Assembly: GCA_018475625.1 (NCBI GenBank)
Contig: JAAKEZ010000008.1
Coordinates: forward strand, 53,874-117,873
DNA: 64,000 nucleotides
Origin: Candidatus Bathyarchaeota archaeon A05DMB-2
Lineage (GTDB): Archaea > Thermoproteota > Bathyarchaeia > Bathyarchaeales > Bathycorpusculaceae
Direction: 5' to 3'
Positions 25,016 through 33,194 of this stretch are shown here, in pieces (the first letter of the stretch is position 1; every line of letters starts with the position of its first letter). The translations under genes and the position numbers were made by a program. The notes under the pieces were generated by a model. That model made no database searches. It saw only the letters and a program-made list of their open reading frames with translations, and had not been told where the DNA came from.

Positions 25016-25390
25016 GTGGCAGACAGAGTAATAATTCCTACTGAAAATCAACAAGGCTTGAATGCTCGATTAGCTGAGCACTTCGGGAGAGCACCCTACT
25101 ACACTATTGTCGAACTTGACGAAAAAGGCGAAGTCTCCAACGTTAAAACTGTTCCAAACGTTAGCGAACACGCAGGCGGAATGGGTTATGCCCACGACCA
25201 CATCCTAACGTACAAACCAACCGCACTAATAGTTTACGGTATGGGACCAAGAGGGCTGATGACATTCCAAAATGCAGGAGTTGCTGTGCTGAAAGCAAAC
25301 GCAGACACTGTCAATAAAGTAATTGCAGCGTACAAGAACGATGAACTCCCAGAGCTTACCGAAGGCTGCGAACATGCGCACCACCACTAA
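25016..25390 (+). CDS. Second NifX-like domain protein with histidine tail
   Basis: 124 residues from GTG 25016, with a perfect GGAGGTGA ribosome site upstream. It has NARLAEHFGRAPYYTIVELD, GMGYAHDHIL, VYGMGPRGLMTFQNAGV and a His-rich end (CEHAHHH) that may bind metal. It is related to the preceding gene but diverged, which suggests an ancient tandem duplication. Such pairs commonly accompany Mrp and MinD-ferredoxin ATPases in anaerobes. Confidence 0.8.
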   Translation: MADRVIIPTENQQGLNARLAEHFGRAPYYTIVELDEKGEVSNVKTVPNVSEHAGGMGYAHDHILTYKPTALIVYGMGPRGLMTFQNAGVAVLKANADTVNKVIAAYKNDELPELTEGCEHAHHH

Positions 25391-25421
25391 GTCAAAAAGT
25401 AACAAATGCTGAGTAGAGGTT

Positions 25422-25835
25422 ATGCTGAAAAAGGCAACCATTGAAGACTTTTTGCTAAAAGCGGGCTATTCAGCAAAAGCTGCAAAGCTTTATGTGAACA
25501 GAGTTAACGTTGGTTCAATTGAAAATCCTGATGTCACCTCGACATATACAGGTCTCCTCTGCGGAGACACAATTACCCTATATTTGAAACTTGAAGACCA
25601 AGTAATAATAGATGCAAAATTTGAGTACAGCGGCTGCGCAGGAACAGCCACTTCAGGCTCAGCTTTAACAATGCTGGTAACAGGCAAGACCGTTGGAGAA
25701 GCTTGGAAAATCACGAAGGATGACGTTCTAAGAGAATTGGGTGGGCTACCAGAGAGTCATTGTGCAGACCTTGCAGTCAACGCCTTACATAAAGCACTTG
25801 AAAAACTAAAAGAAAAACAAACTACAAGTGTGTGA
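25422..25835 (+). CDS. IscU/NifU N-terminal-like Fe-S scaffold
   Basis: 137 residues. Three scaffold Cys are in place: GLLCGDTITL (Cys with following Asp), YSGCAGTATSGSAL and ESHCADLAVNAL, in the spacing of IscU/NifU-N. The helix MLVTGKTVGEAWKI is also typical. IscU holds nascent 2Fe-2S or 4Fe-4S clusters before transfer. No cysteine desulfurase (IscS/SufS) is nearby, so sulfur delivery comes from elsewhere. Between the NifX pair and the MinD pair. Confidence 0.8.
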   Translation: MLKKATIEDFLLKAGYSAKAAKLYVNRVNVGSIENPDVTSTYTGLLCGDTITLYLKLEDQVIIDAKFEYSGCAGTATSGSALTMLVTGKTVGEAWKITKDDVLRELGGLPESHCADLAVNALHKALEKLKEKQTTSV

Positions 25836-25842
25836 AAGTTTC

Positions 25843-26679
25843 ATGATTATATCAGTTGCAAGCGGAAAGGGCGGAACTGGAAAAACATCAGTAGCTGTAA
25901 ATATGGCTCTTTCAGTTGGCACCGTTCAGTTAATAGACTGCGATGTGGAAGCGCCAAATGCCCATTTACTTTTGCATCCAAAGTTGCGCAAAGTACAACC
26001 TGTTTACACTGCTATCCCACTTGTAGACGAGGCGCTGTGTAGTCATTGTGGAGAATGTTCCAAATTCTGTCAATACAACGCCATATTTACCAGTCCACAG
26101 AAAGTCCTAGTCTTTCCCGAATTATGCCACAGTTGCGGCGGCTGCGCACTGGTTTGCCCAGAAAATGCAATCAGTTGGGAAAAATATAGGATTGGCACTT
26201 TAAAGTTTGGTTCGATTGGCAATTTGGCGCTTGTCTATGGAGAACTTGAAGTAGGCAGGCCATTGGCGGTTCCAGTGATAAAAGTCGTTAAACAGCACAT
26301 AACCAAGAGTAAAACTGTGATTCTTGATTCGCCACCTGGTGCTTCATGCCCGTTTGTAGAAACTGTCAAAGGTAGCGATTTCTGCGTTCTCGTCACGGAA
26401 CCTACTCCCTTCGGCTTGCACGATTTGAAGATTGCAGTCTATGTTTTGAGGAAAATCATGGTTCCCTTCGGCGTCATAATCAACCGTGCAAGCGTGGGCG
26501 ACAAGAAAGTTTACGATTACTGCAAAGAAGAGAACATCCGTATACTTATGGAGGTTCCCTACGAAAGAAAAATCGCGGAACTCTATTCGCAAGGCGTGCC
26601 TTTTAGCCTAGAAATGCCCGAGTGGACTGAAAAGTTTCAGACACTTTACACTGACATAAGGAAGTTAGTGGAGAAATGA
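25843..26679 (+). CDS. MinD-type ATPase with inserted 2[4Fe-4S] ferredoxin domain (first of pair)
   Basis: 278 residues from ATG 25843. Deviant Walker A SGKGGTGKTSVAVN lies near residue 7. A bacterial-type ferredoxin insert at about 62-110 has two CxxCxxCxxxC sets (CSHCGECSKFC and CHSCGGCALVCPE). Later motifs are DSPPGASCP and LVTEPTPFGLHD. Pairs of such ATPases occur in ORP-type operons and CooC-like maturation; they are thought to drive metal-cluster insertion. The stop overlaps the next gene by four bases. Confidence 0.85.
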   Translation: MIISVASGKGGTGKTSVAVNMALSVGTVQLIDCDVEAPNAHLLLHPKLRKVQPVYTAIPLVDEALCSHCGECSKFCQYNAIFTSPQKVLVFPELCHSCGGCALVCPENAISWEKYRIGTLKFGSIGNLALVYGELEVGRPLAVPVIKVVKQHITKSKTVILDSPPGASCPFVETVKGSDFCVLVTEPTPFGLHDLKIAVYVLRKIMVPFGVIINRASVGDKKVYDYCKEENIRILMEVPYERKIAELYSQGVPFSLEMPEWTEKFQTLYTDIRKLVEK

Positions 26680-27545
26680 AGCAGCTAACAATTTTAAGCG
26701 GCAAAGGCGGCACTGGCAAAACAACTCTAACGGCTTCCTTCTCAATTCTTGCGAAAAACGCTGTGGTCGCAGACTGCGACGTTGATGCGCCTGACCTGCA
26801 CATGCTTTTGCATCCCGAAGTGATGGAGATGCAACAGTTTAAAGGTTCAAAGATAGCAGTAATCGATGAAAACAAATGCGCCAGATGTGGTTTGTGCAGA
26901 GAGAAATGTGCTTTTGCTGCTGTAACCAGCGATTTGAAGGTTGACGCTATCGCTTGCGAGGGATGTGGCGTCTGCGCCGTTGCTTGTCCAGCAAATGCCA
27001 TAACTTTGGTTGAACGGGTTTCTGGTAGTGCCTATATTTCTAAGACGAAATATGGCTTTATGTCGCATGCAATGCTGTATCCTGGCGAGTCCAACTCGGG
27101 AAAACTTGTCACTCTGGTTAGGCAGAACGCTAAGATATTAGCTGAAAAAGAAGACATTAACCTAATTCTCATAGATGGGTCGCCGGGAATCGGTTGCCCC
27201 GTTATAGCGTCAATTACAGGAGTGGATGCTGGTTTAGTCGTTACTGAACCGACGTTATCTGGAATTCACGACCTTGAAAGAGCGTTACAACTGCTTAATC
27301 ATTTCCGTGTAACTCCTTTCGTTTGCATAAATATGTATGACATAAACGTAGTTAACACTGAAAGCATCGTGAGTTTTTGCAGAAAAAATTGCATAGAAGT
27401 TGTTGGCAAGATTCCTTTTAGCCCTAAAGTCACAGAAGCCATGGTGAACGGAAAAACCATCATGGAATACTCGCCGAAAAGCGCTGTTGCTAAGGAAATT
27501 GAGGTTATCTGGAAAAAAGTAGTCAAATTGATGTTTGACAACTGA
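26676..27545 (+). CDS. MinD-type ATPase with inserted ferredoxin domain (second of pair)
   Basis: 289 residues; overlaps the previous gene by four bases. Walker A SGKGGTGKTTLTAS, two Cys sets (CARCGLCREKC and CEGCGVCAVACPA), DGSPGIGCP and VTEPTLSGIHDLE. It is a clear paralogue of the preceding ATPase; the two probably form a heterodimer, as in ORP systems. Last of a tightly packed run. Confidence 0.85.
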   Translation: MKQLTILSGKGGTGKTTLTASFSILAKNAVVADCDVDAPDLHMLLHPEVMEMQQFKGSKIAVIDENKCARCGLCREKCAFAAVTSDLKVDAIACEGCGVCAVACPANAITLVERVSGSAYISKTKYGFMSHAMLYPGESNSGKLVTLVRQNAKILAEKEDINLILIDGSPGIGCPVIASITGVDAGLVVTEPTLSGIHDLERALQLLNHFRVTPFVCINMYDINVVNTESIVSFCRKNCIEVVGKIPFSPKVTEAMVNGKTIMEYSPKSAVAKEIEVIWKKVVKLMFDN

Positions 27546-27598
27546 GTATTTAAATGAACCGAATTATGGTTATCTAAAACAAGAAAGAGGTGAAAAAT

Positions 27599-27880
27599 TT
27601 GTTATCAGCAATTCCAATAAATCTTGACAAAATAAAGAAAGAGAACTTAGACAAGGAAATACTCAGAGCGGGAATCATTGCTGAATTAGACGCCATAAAC
27701 CTTTATGAGCAAATGGCAGCACTGACTGAAAACGAAGTCATCAAGCGGGTTCTGTTGGACATAGCGAAAGAAGAGAAAACCCACGTTGGCGAATTCCAAG
27801 CTCTGCTGCTGATAAACGATAAAGAACAGAAAAAAGAGCTGGAAGAAGGCAAAAAAGAAGTTGACGAGCTAACAGATTAA
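27599..27880 (+). CDS. Encapsulin-type ferritin-like protein standing alone
   Basis: 93 residues from TTG 27599 (GAGGTGA at 27587-27593). It closely follows the ferritin-like domain that is fused to the N-terminus of the Pyrococcus encapsulin shell: MLS start, AIIAELDAINLYEQMA-like helix (here AGIIAELDAINLYEQMA), LLDIAKEEKTHVGEF and the KKEVDELT end. Likely metal ligands are Glu29, Glu59 and His62. Such domains form ring-shaped dimers that oxidise and store iron. Here no shell domain follows; the gene ends where the fusion junction would be. Its stop overlaps the convergent pseudogene. Confidence 0.8.
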   Translation: MLSAIPINLDKIKKENLDKEILRAGIIAELDAINLYEQMAALTENEVIKRVLLDIAKEEKTHVGEFQALLLINDKEQKKELEEGKKEVDELTD

Positions 27881-28461
27881 GCTCGCTTCACGTGGAACAT
27901 TGTGAAGGATTGTTTCGGCAAGAACGCCCAATCCTTCTCCAATTGATAACCCGCTTCTTCCATTTCTTTAATTATCTTTTCTTTTGGGACGTAGTGTCCA
28001 AATATTTTGTGAAAACTGAACCCTCTGGCTTTTTTATACTCGATTATGGCGATTCTTCCTTCTGGCTTCAGTGCAGACTTCAAACTCTTGAAGTATTTAG
28101 GTCTTTTAGGTAAGTGGTGGCACACATTGCGCATGAATATTAAATCTATGCTTTTTCAGGCAGTGCCACATCATTTTTTGCGGCGAGAACCGTTTCTACG
28201 TTAACTAAGCCTTTTTCTTTCGCTTTTTCTTTAACGAAATCCAAAAAATTCTGGTTTGTGTCAACAGCAAAAACTCGCCCATCTGTCCCGACAATTTCAG
28301 CGAACCGCAACGCGAAATAGCTGCCACCCGCCCAGATGTCAGCTACCCTTTTGTCCTCGTTGCAAATCTAAAGCTGTCAATATTTCGTCAGGTTTGTTCT
28401 TTGGGTCAGAAACTTTGCTGTTAAACATCTCTGCTTTAGGATTTCTAATTATCCTACTCAC
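27877..28461 (-). pseudogene. Frameshifted class I SAM-dependent methyltransferase
   Basis: Read on the minus strand from GTG 28461: a start FNSKVSDPKNKPDEIL, then VADIWAGGSYFALRFAEIVG (the glycine-rich SAM loop, one frame on), VFAVDTNQNFLDFVKEKA, and after a second shift FMRNVCHHLP and KSALKPEGRIAIIEY, ending in FHVKRA. Frameshifts lie near 28366 and 28157. A TATA-like TATAAATCTG lies upstream at 28471-28480. The gene resembles UbiE/ArsM-like methyltransferases. Two single-base changes would restore it, so a sequence error cannot be excluded. Confidence 0.7.
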
Positions 28462-28523
28462 CTACATTAACAGATTTATAATGCACATAACCTGTTCTTT
28501 AGTTTTCAGTGAAACTGAAAAAG

Positions 28524-28976
28524 TTAATTTGTGCCTTCAATTGAGTCGTGGATTGCGGTTTTTCCTATTAGAGAGCGCCTGGTGTCAGTGTTTTTCGTTT
28601 GGTGGCAATGTTTTTTGAGGCTTATTGGTTGTTTATATATTTGTGATAGCGCTTTTTTTACTGCTTCGGACACCTTGCTGTTTGGGTCTACGATCATGGT
28701 GGTTATTTTGTGATATTCTAATAGTTCTGATGCACCTGGGCCTAACTGTGATGCAATTACCAAGTCCACTCTCAAGTCTGCTAACGTTTTTGATGCTATC
28801 GGTCCAGAACCTTGTTCATAAGCTGTTGCAGGATTACCAACTATTCTCACGTTTCTAATTTCGCCATCTTCAAGGTTTACTAATGTGAATGTTTTCGTTT
28901 TTCCAAAAACAGGCGATACAGTGTCTTCTAATCCTTCGTATCCTTTTGTTGCCACGGCAATTTTGATCTTATCCAA
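28524..28976 (-). CDS. Third NifX-like (dinitrogenase iron-molybdenum cofactor) protein
   Basis: 150 residues. It has KIAVATKGYEGLEDTVSPVFG and ASKTLADLRVDLVIASQLGPGA, the RNase H-like metal-cluster-binding fold. The VSPVFGKTKTF opening is the form common beside DUF134 and DUF5320 genes. A basic Lys/Arg tail follows the domain. Downstream of the DUF5320 gene on the same strand. Confidence 0.8.
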   Translation of the reverse strand: MDKIKIAVATKGYEGLEDTVSPVFGKTKTFTLVNLEDGEIRNVRIVGNPATAYEQGSGPIASKTLADLRVDLVIASQLGPGASELLEYHKITTMIVDPNSKVSEAVKKALSQIYKQPISLKKHCHQTKNTDTRRSLIGKTAIHDSIEGTN

Positions 28977-29040
28977 TCTTTCACTTCCATTGTTCTTTCG
29001 AATGTTAAGTCCAGATTAAAAAAGGCAAGGACTTGTGTTC

Positions 29041-29310
29041 TTATTTGTTGAGTTCGTTCAGTCGCTCTTGAATTTTCTTAAGTGTTTCTTGCATTGCTTT
29101 GAGCTGTTCTTCGATAATAGTTTTTTGTTCAGTGAGTAACGCTGCTTCATCTTCAGCTTTTATTGGCGGAACTGTTGCTCGGTAAGGCCAGTATAAGTAC
29201 CAGCATGCACCTCTGCCGTAGAGCCATCCTGGTCGTTGCCATGGCGGTAGATTGCTGAATGGGCCTCTTCCTGGCCATGGGCCTGTCCATCCTCTTGCTC
29301 TCCATCCCAT
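29041..29310 (-). CDS. DUF5320-type small protein
   Basis: 89 residues. The N-terminal half is a Gly/Arg/Trp/Pro-rich low-complexity segment (GWRARGWTGPWPGRGPF); the C-terminal half is a coiled coil with TEQKTIIEEQLKAMQETLKK. This is the layout of DUF5320, which usually lies next to NifX-like and Mrp genes. The Arg/Trp region may bind partners or metal clusters; this is inference. Divergent from DUF134, with a shared operator region. Confidence 0.75.
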   Translation of the reverse strand: MGWRARGWTGPWPGRGPFSNLPPWQRPGWLYGRGACWYLYWPYRATVPPIKAEDEAALLTEQKTIIEEQLKAMQETLKKIQERLNELNK

Positions 29311-29341
29311 TTTTGCGTTTCACCTCTTGGAAATTATTTTT

Positions 29342-29377
29342 GTGCTTATGCACATAATCAATTATGTGATAGTGCAC
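29342..29377. promoter_or_regulatory. Long inverted repeat, candidate DUF134 operator
   Basis: Left arm 29342-29358 (GTGC-TTATG-CACATAAT) and right arm 29361-29377 (ATTATGTG-ATAGT-GCAC) pair at both ends with CA between. It lies directly upstream of a TATA box and between two divergent genes. A matching half-site, TGCACATAA, occurs at 28482-28490 upstream of the methyltransferase pseudogene. Confidence 0.6.
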
Positions 29378-29381
29378 AGAA

Positions 29382-29390
29382 ATATATAAA
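29382..29390 (+). promoter_or_regulatory. TATA box of the DUF134 gene
   Basis: ATATATAAA, 32 bases before ATG 29422 and five bases after the inverted repeat. Confidence 0.6.
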
Positions 29391-29421
29391 AGTTACGCAG
29401 CACATAGAAACCCCGATAACA

Positions 29422-29757
29422 ATGTGCTGGCGACACAGATGCAGACGCGGCAGAAGAGGCCGCTTCCCAAAACCAATCACAATAGAGAAAGCTCCATCAA
29501 TCAACAAGTTTTCTCCTTCGCCACAAACAACCTTGACACCCATACTTGTTGAACCAGCAGAAATCGAAGCCCTTCGACTTGTCGATTTAGAAGGACTCTC
29601 TCAGGAGGAAGCTGGAGAAAGAATGGGCGTATCCCGAGGAACCATATGGCGACTGGTGCAAAGCGCCAGAAAGAAAACTGCACAAGCCTTAACCGAAGGA
29701 AGACCCCTACAGATTACCATGGAAAACTCCGAAAAAACACCTGAAGGTTCAGGCTAA
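29422..29757 (+). CDS. DUF134 (UPF0251) HTH protein
   Basis: 111 residues. A Cys/Arg-rich start (CWRHRCRRGRRGRFPKP) is followed by VEPAEIEALRLVDLEGLSQE and EAGERMGVSRGTIWRLVQSA, a sigma-70 region-4-like helix-turn-helix typical of DUF134. These regulators commonly accompany NifX-like genes. It probably regulates itself and the divergent DUF5320-NifX pair through the inverted repeat at 29342-29377. Confidence 0.85.
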   Translation: MCWRHRCRRGRRGRFPKPITIEKAPSINKFSPSPQTTLTPILVEPAEIEALRLVDLEGLSQEEAGERMGVSRGTIWRLVQSARKKTAQALTEGRPLQITMENSEKTPEGSG

Positions 29758-29791
29758 ACTTTACATCCAAGAATGCGAAAAGCGAAGAACC

Positions 29792-30343
29792 ATGAAAAAG
29801 GCATTAATAATTTACTGGTCAAAAACAGGTAACACCGAAAAGGTAGCAAACGCAATCAAACAAGGCTTAGAAAACGACGGGGTCCAAGTCACCATCAAAA
29901 AATCTGAGGAAGCAGAAAACGAAGACTACTTTGATTACGACTTGGTGTGCGTTGGGGCGCCTTCCTATTCGTGGCATCCACCTGAACCCATGGCAAACTT
30001 CCTCAAGAACAAGTTTGCAGCTTACCGCAGAGAAGGCAAAATCAAACCCTGCGCCCCGAAAGTTCCCGGCAAAAACGCGCTGATTTTTGTCACCTACTCT
30101 GGACCTCACACGGGCATTGATGAGGCGACGCCGGCGGGCAAGTACATGCGCCAGTTCTTTGAACACTTAGGCTTCACGGTTTTAGACGAATGGTACGTGC
30201 TAAGCGAGTTCCACGGTTCACTAGAGAACAGCACGCAGGGGAGGATGGGCGACATCAGGGGAAAGCCCACCGAAGAGGATTTGCTGAAAATCAGGAAAGA
30301 CGCCGAGCAACTGGCGCGCGCAAAGACTGAAGCCAAAGCTTAA
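29792..30343 (+). CDS. Flavodoxin-family protein
   Basis: 183 residues. The FMN phosphate loop is YWSKTGNTEKVANAI at residues 8-22, a second loop is GAPSYSWHPP, and a third TYSGPHTGIDEATPAG. Flavodoxin-like proteins carry electrons or act as NAD(P)H-quinone reductases. It follows DUF134 by 34 bases and may serve as the electron donor of the Fe-S block. Confidence 0.8.
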   Translation: MKKALIIYWSKTGNTEKVANAIKQGLENDGVQVTIKKSEEAENEDYFDYDLVCVGAPSYSWHPPEPMANFLKNKFAAYRREGKIKPCAPKVPGKNALIFVTYSGPHTGIDEATPAGKYMRQFFEHLGFTVLDEWYVLSEFHGSLENSTQGRMGDIRGKPTEEDLLKIRKDAEQLARAKTEAKA

Positions 30344-30386
30344 ACCAGTGTTCTCAGCAAGTTCCATTCTGCAGAGAGGCAAAGCC

Positions 30387-30998
30387 GTGAAAACCGAAAT
30401 AGAGTACGAAGCACCAACATGGAACCAAATACACTATGCCCTGCTTCGAATAGCTGGGAAAATCCGCCATAGCGGCTTCAAACCCGACGTTATCGTGGGC
30501 ATAACGAGGGGCGGATGGGTTCCCGCGCGGGTTTTATCCGACCTTCTCGAGGTGCCGCGCCTCGCCACAGTCAACATCGAATTTTACACGGGAATCGCCC
30601 AAACCGAGGACAAGCCTGTTTTGAAGCAGGGCGTTTCCGAGGACGTGGCGGGCAAAAAAGTCCTCATAGTCGATGACATCGCCGACATAGGTAAAAGTTT
30701 GGCGCTCGCAAAAGTTCACGTCATCCAGCGAGGCGCCGCGGAACTCAGAACCGCCACCGTGTACCGCAAGCCCTGGAGCGAAGCCGCGCCAGATTATTAC
30801 GCGAAGGAGACTGAGTGCTGGGTGGTTTTTCCATGGGAAACACGGGAAACCATCATGAAAATCGCTGAAAAACACCAGACCAAAGAAGCGGTTGAGGGGG
30901 GAGTCGCGAAACTTGTAAAAGCTGGCGTGCCCAAACGCTTGGCAGAAAGAGTTCTGAAAGAAGTGCTCGGAGAAAGAGGAGATTGCTGCAACAAGTAG
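30387..30998 (+). CDS. Phosphoribosyltransferase (hypoxanthine/xanthine PRT-like)
   Basis: About 203 residues from GTG 30387 (GAGAGG upstream; a longer GTG start at 30348 adds a poor N-terminus). The PRPP-binding motif is VLIVDDIADIGKSLALA; VGITRGGWVPARVLSDLL is the first loop. This matches the COG2236 purine PRT family, which salvages guanine, hypoxanthine or xanthine. A C-terminal helical extension with KLVKAGVPKRLAERVLKEV is unusual for a PRT. It overlaps the next gene by 16 bases. Confidence 0.8.
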   Translation: MKTEIEYEAPTWNQIHYALLRIAGKIRHSGFKPDVIVGITRGGWVPARVLSDLLEVPRLATVNIEFYTGIAQTEDKPVLKQGVSEDVAGKKVLIVDDIADIGKSLALAKVHVIQRGAAELRTATVYRKPWSEAAPDYYAKETECWVVFPWETRETIMKIAEKHQTKEAVEGGVAKLVKAGVPKRLAERVLKEVLGERGDCCNK

Positions 30999-31549
30999 CG
31001 GAACACGGCATGTACGTGGGAATTACCGGATTCAGAAACGTGCAAATCACGGATTCCATGGATTTCTTGGAGATGACGCGCGTCGAGAAGCCACAGCATG
31101 TTTGGGTCCAATTCTTCAACGCTGACTTGGTAGCTACGTGGGAGCACCTGTACTTCGCCGCCATAAACGCCCTAACGGCTTTCAAGAGAAATCGAAACAT
31201 CTCAAAAAGCCTAGCGATGGAAACCATGCTCTACGCTTCAGCTCAACGCCAAATCAAAAAAGCATTAACTCAGATGGGAGTGAAACGTGGCATCTCGAAC
31301 GTGGCAGTGACCGTTATCGGCGAAAGCAAAGAGGCGGTTAAGGAAACTTTGGGTGCGATTACAAAGCAGGTTGGTGTCGCGGCGGACGAGTCGGTTCTCG
31401 GGTTCTCGAGTGAAAAATTGCGGGGCATCCGCAGAGTCTTCGGAATCACCGAAACGGAGCTGAACGCGGTAATGGCGAAGAGTGATGTGGAGCAAGCAGT
31501 GGTTAACCTTGTCGTCGAAAGGATGGCTTTGCTGCAGACCCAACTGTAG
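30983..31549 (+). CDS. KEOPS complex subunit Cgi121
   Basis: 188 residues. The family core VQFFNADLVATWEHLYFAAI, AFKRNRNISKSLAMETMLYA and SAQRQIKKALTQMGV is characteristic of Cgi121. KEOPS (Kae1-Bud32-Cgi121-Pcc1) makes N6-threonylcarbamoyladenosine in tRNA; Cgi121 recruits tRNA. ATG 31010 is a possible later start. It overlaps the PRT gene by 16 bases. Confidence 0.85.
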   Translation: MLQQVAEHGMYVGITGFRNVQITDSMDFLEMTRVEKPQHVWVQFFNADLVATWEHLYFAAINALTAFKRNRNISKSLAMETMLYASAQRQIKKALTQMGVKRGISNVAVTVIGESKEAVKETLGAITKQVGVAADESVLGFSSEKLRGIRRVFGITETELNAVMAKSDVEQAVVNLVVERMALLQTQL

Positions 31550-31552
31550 CGT

Positions 31553-32080
31553 TTAGAGCAGTTTTTCTTTGACCACGGCTAAAACGTCGCTGGGTTTGAT
31601 GAGCGCCATGCCCGTGAGACCGCCGAGAACCTCGATTAGCAAGATTTTATCCGGGTTTTCCAAGTCGGCTTTCCTCGCGATGCCTGTGGCAGCTGCCTCT
31701 ATGAAGTCTCGGCTGTGCAGGCTGGTGAAGCGCTTTTCCACCGTGACCCTGAAGGACTCGTCCTCAGCTATGCCCGCGGCAAGCTCCAAAGCCACCCGCC
31801 TCACCTCATCCAAGTCGGTGTGTACAACTCTCTCGATTGGGAGAATCCTCAGCGCGTAGCGGAACTCGTACGGGCGCTCCTGCAGGATGGCGCGGAATTT
31901 CTCTATAACTTCAAAGGGGTTTAAGCTGGTTTTCGCCGCCACCAAGCCGCGGATGCCTGTTTTGTCAACCACGGGCGAGGGGTCACCTAACAAGTCATGA
32001 AGCAGATAGCTCAACTCATAGCACATCTGCTTCTCGTTGCCGCGTGAAGTTGTGGCTAAGAGGTTAAACTCTTTAAGCAA
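31553..32080 (-). CDS. THUMP-domain tRNA-modification protein (Tan1-like)
   Basis: About 175 residues from TTG 32080, which gives the usual family start LLKEFNLLATTSRGNE; a longer frame to 32170 adds a non-conserved stretch. The THUMP core includes GDPSPVVDKTGIRGLVAAKT, ALRILPIERVVHTDLDEV and the tail IEVLGGLTGMALIKPSDVL. Tan1 guides tRNA N4-acetylcytidine formation. It is convergent with Cgi121, three bases apart. Confidence 0.8.
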   Translation of the reverse strand: MLKEFNLLATTSRGNEKQMCYELSYLLHDLLGDPSPVVDKTGIRGLVAAKTSLNPFEVIEKFRAILQERPYEFRYALRILPIERVVHTDLDEVRRVALELAAGIAEDESFRVTVEKRFTSLHSRDFIEAAATGIARKADLENPDKILLIEVLGGLTGMALIKPSDVLAVVKEKLL

Positions 32081-32303
32081 GGTCCAGCGTACCTTCAGGT
32101 TAGCTATAGCATGGGTCAGTGTAGGTGTATGGCTTTTCTCACAGCTTAACGCTCGAAGCCGTCGCCTCACATCATCCCAAAAGAAAAATCGGCAACCGCG
32201 GATTTATCCATTTTGATGCCAAAGGCATCATTTCTTCAATTTACAGAAAACGCGAATTCAGCAATTGAAAGGTTTTTATCCGCCTCACAAACATCTACGC
32301 TTA

Positions 32304-33194
32304 ATGAACGGCAAAGAATTCTTCACAAACCGCTACCTGCAGCTAGGCTGGAAATTCCAAGAAGCCACGCCAAAACAAGCCATCAGAATCAACACCACGA
32401 ACGCCAAAGGAAAAAACCTCATCGAGAGGCTCTATGCCAACGGCATAGACCTCAAAAAAATTCCCTTCCTCGAAAACGGCTACTGGATCAGCAACGCAAA
32501 GGTGTCAGCAGGCGCTACAGCCGAATACCTGTTAGGTTTGTACTCCATCCAAGAAGCCGCAGCGCAAATCCCCGCCACACAATTCACTCGGCTTAGTGAC
32601 AAAAAGGTGCTTGACGCGTGCGCTGCACCGGGTGGAAAAACCGTGCAGCTTGCTGACCAGATGAACAATACAGGCACAATAACCGCGTTAGACGTTAATA
32701 AGCATCGGCTGAAAGCTCTAGCAAACCATCTGGAACGCTGCCACGTCAGCAACACCGCTGTATACAACCTCGACGCACGAAAAGTCCCGCAGCTTAACTT
32801 AAAATTCGACCGCATACTCATAGACGCTCCATGCTCCGGAAACTATGCCACAGACAAAAACTGGTTTCAACACAGAACCCTCGCCGACGTGGAACGAAAC
32901 GCGAAACTGCAACGCGAAATCTTGACGCAATGCGCCGCATGCCTGAACCTTGACGGAGAAATCATCTACTCAACCTGCTCCCTGGAACCTGAAGAAGACG
33001 AACTCAACATCGATTGGACAATAAAACACTTGAACTTGCAAACCGAAGCAGTGGGCTGTCCAGGCGAAAAAGGTGTAACTAACGTTTTCGGAAAACGCCT
33101 AGACGCTTCAGTGGAACATTGCAGGCGAATTTGGCCAGGAGAAACCCAAGGCTTCTTCATCTGCAAACTGAAAAAGCGGGGTGACAACGCATGA
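32304..33194 (+). CDS. RNA (cytosine-5) methyltransferase, NOL1/NOP2/Sun family
   Basis: 296 residues from ATG 32304. The SAM motif DACAAPGGKTVQLA, ALDVNKHRLKAL, the catalytic-release DAPCSGNYATD (first Cys) and STCSLEPEEDE (second, nucleophilic Cys) are all present. It lacks a long PUA N-domain, but a PUA protein is encoded directly downstream with a four-base overlap. The pair probably act together on tRNA or rRNA. The exact cytosine target is unknown. Confidence 0.85.
   Translation: MNGKEFFTNRYLQLGWKFQEATPKQAIRINTTNAKGKNLIERLYANGIDLKKIPFLENGYWISNAKVSAGATAEYLLGLYSIQEAAAQIPATQFTRLSDKKVLDACAAPGGKTVQLADQMNNTGTITALDVNKHRLKALANHLERCHVSNTAVYNLDARKVPQLNLKFDRILIDAPCSGNYATDKNWFQHRTLADVERNAKLQREILTQCAACLNLDGEIIYSTCSLEPEEDELNIDWTIKHLNLQTEAVGCPGEKGVTNVFGKRLDASVEHCRRIWPGETQGFFICKLKKRGDNA

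Noticed and set aside
24577..25390. Nitrogen-fixation gene cluster
   Set aside because: The NifX-like and NifU-like genes occur without nifHDK, nifE or nifN; such domains are widespread in non-diazotrophic anaerobes.
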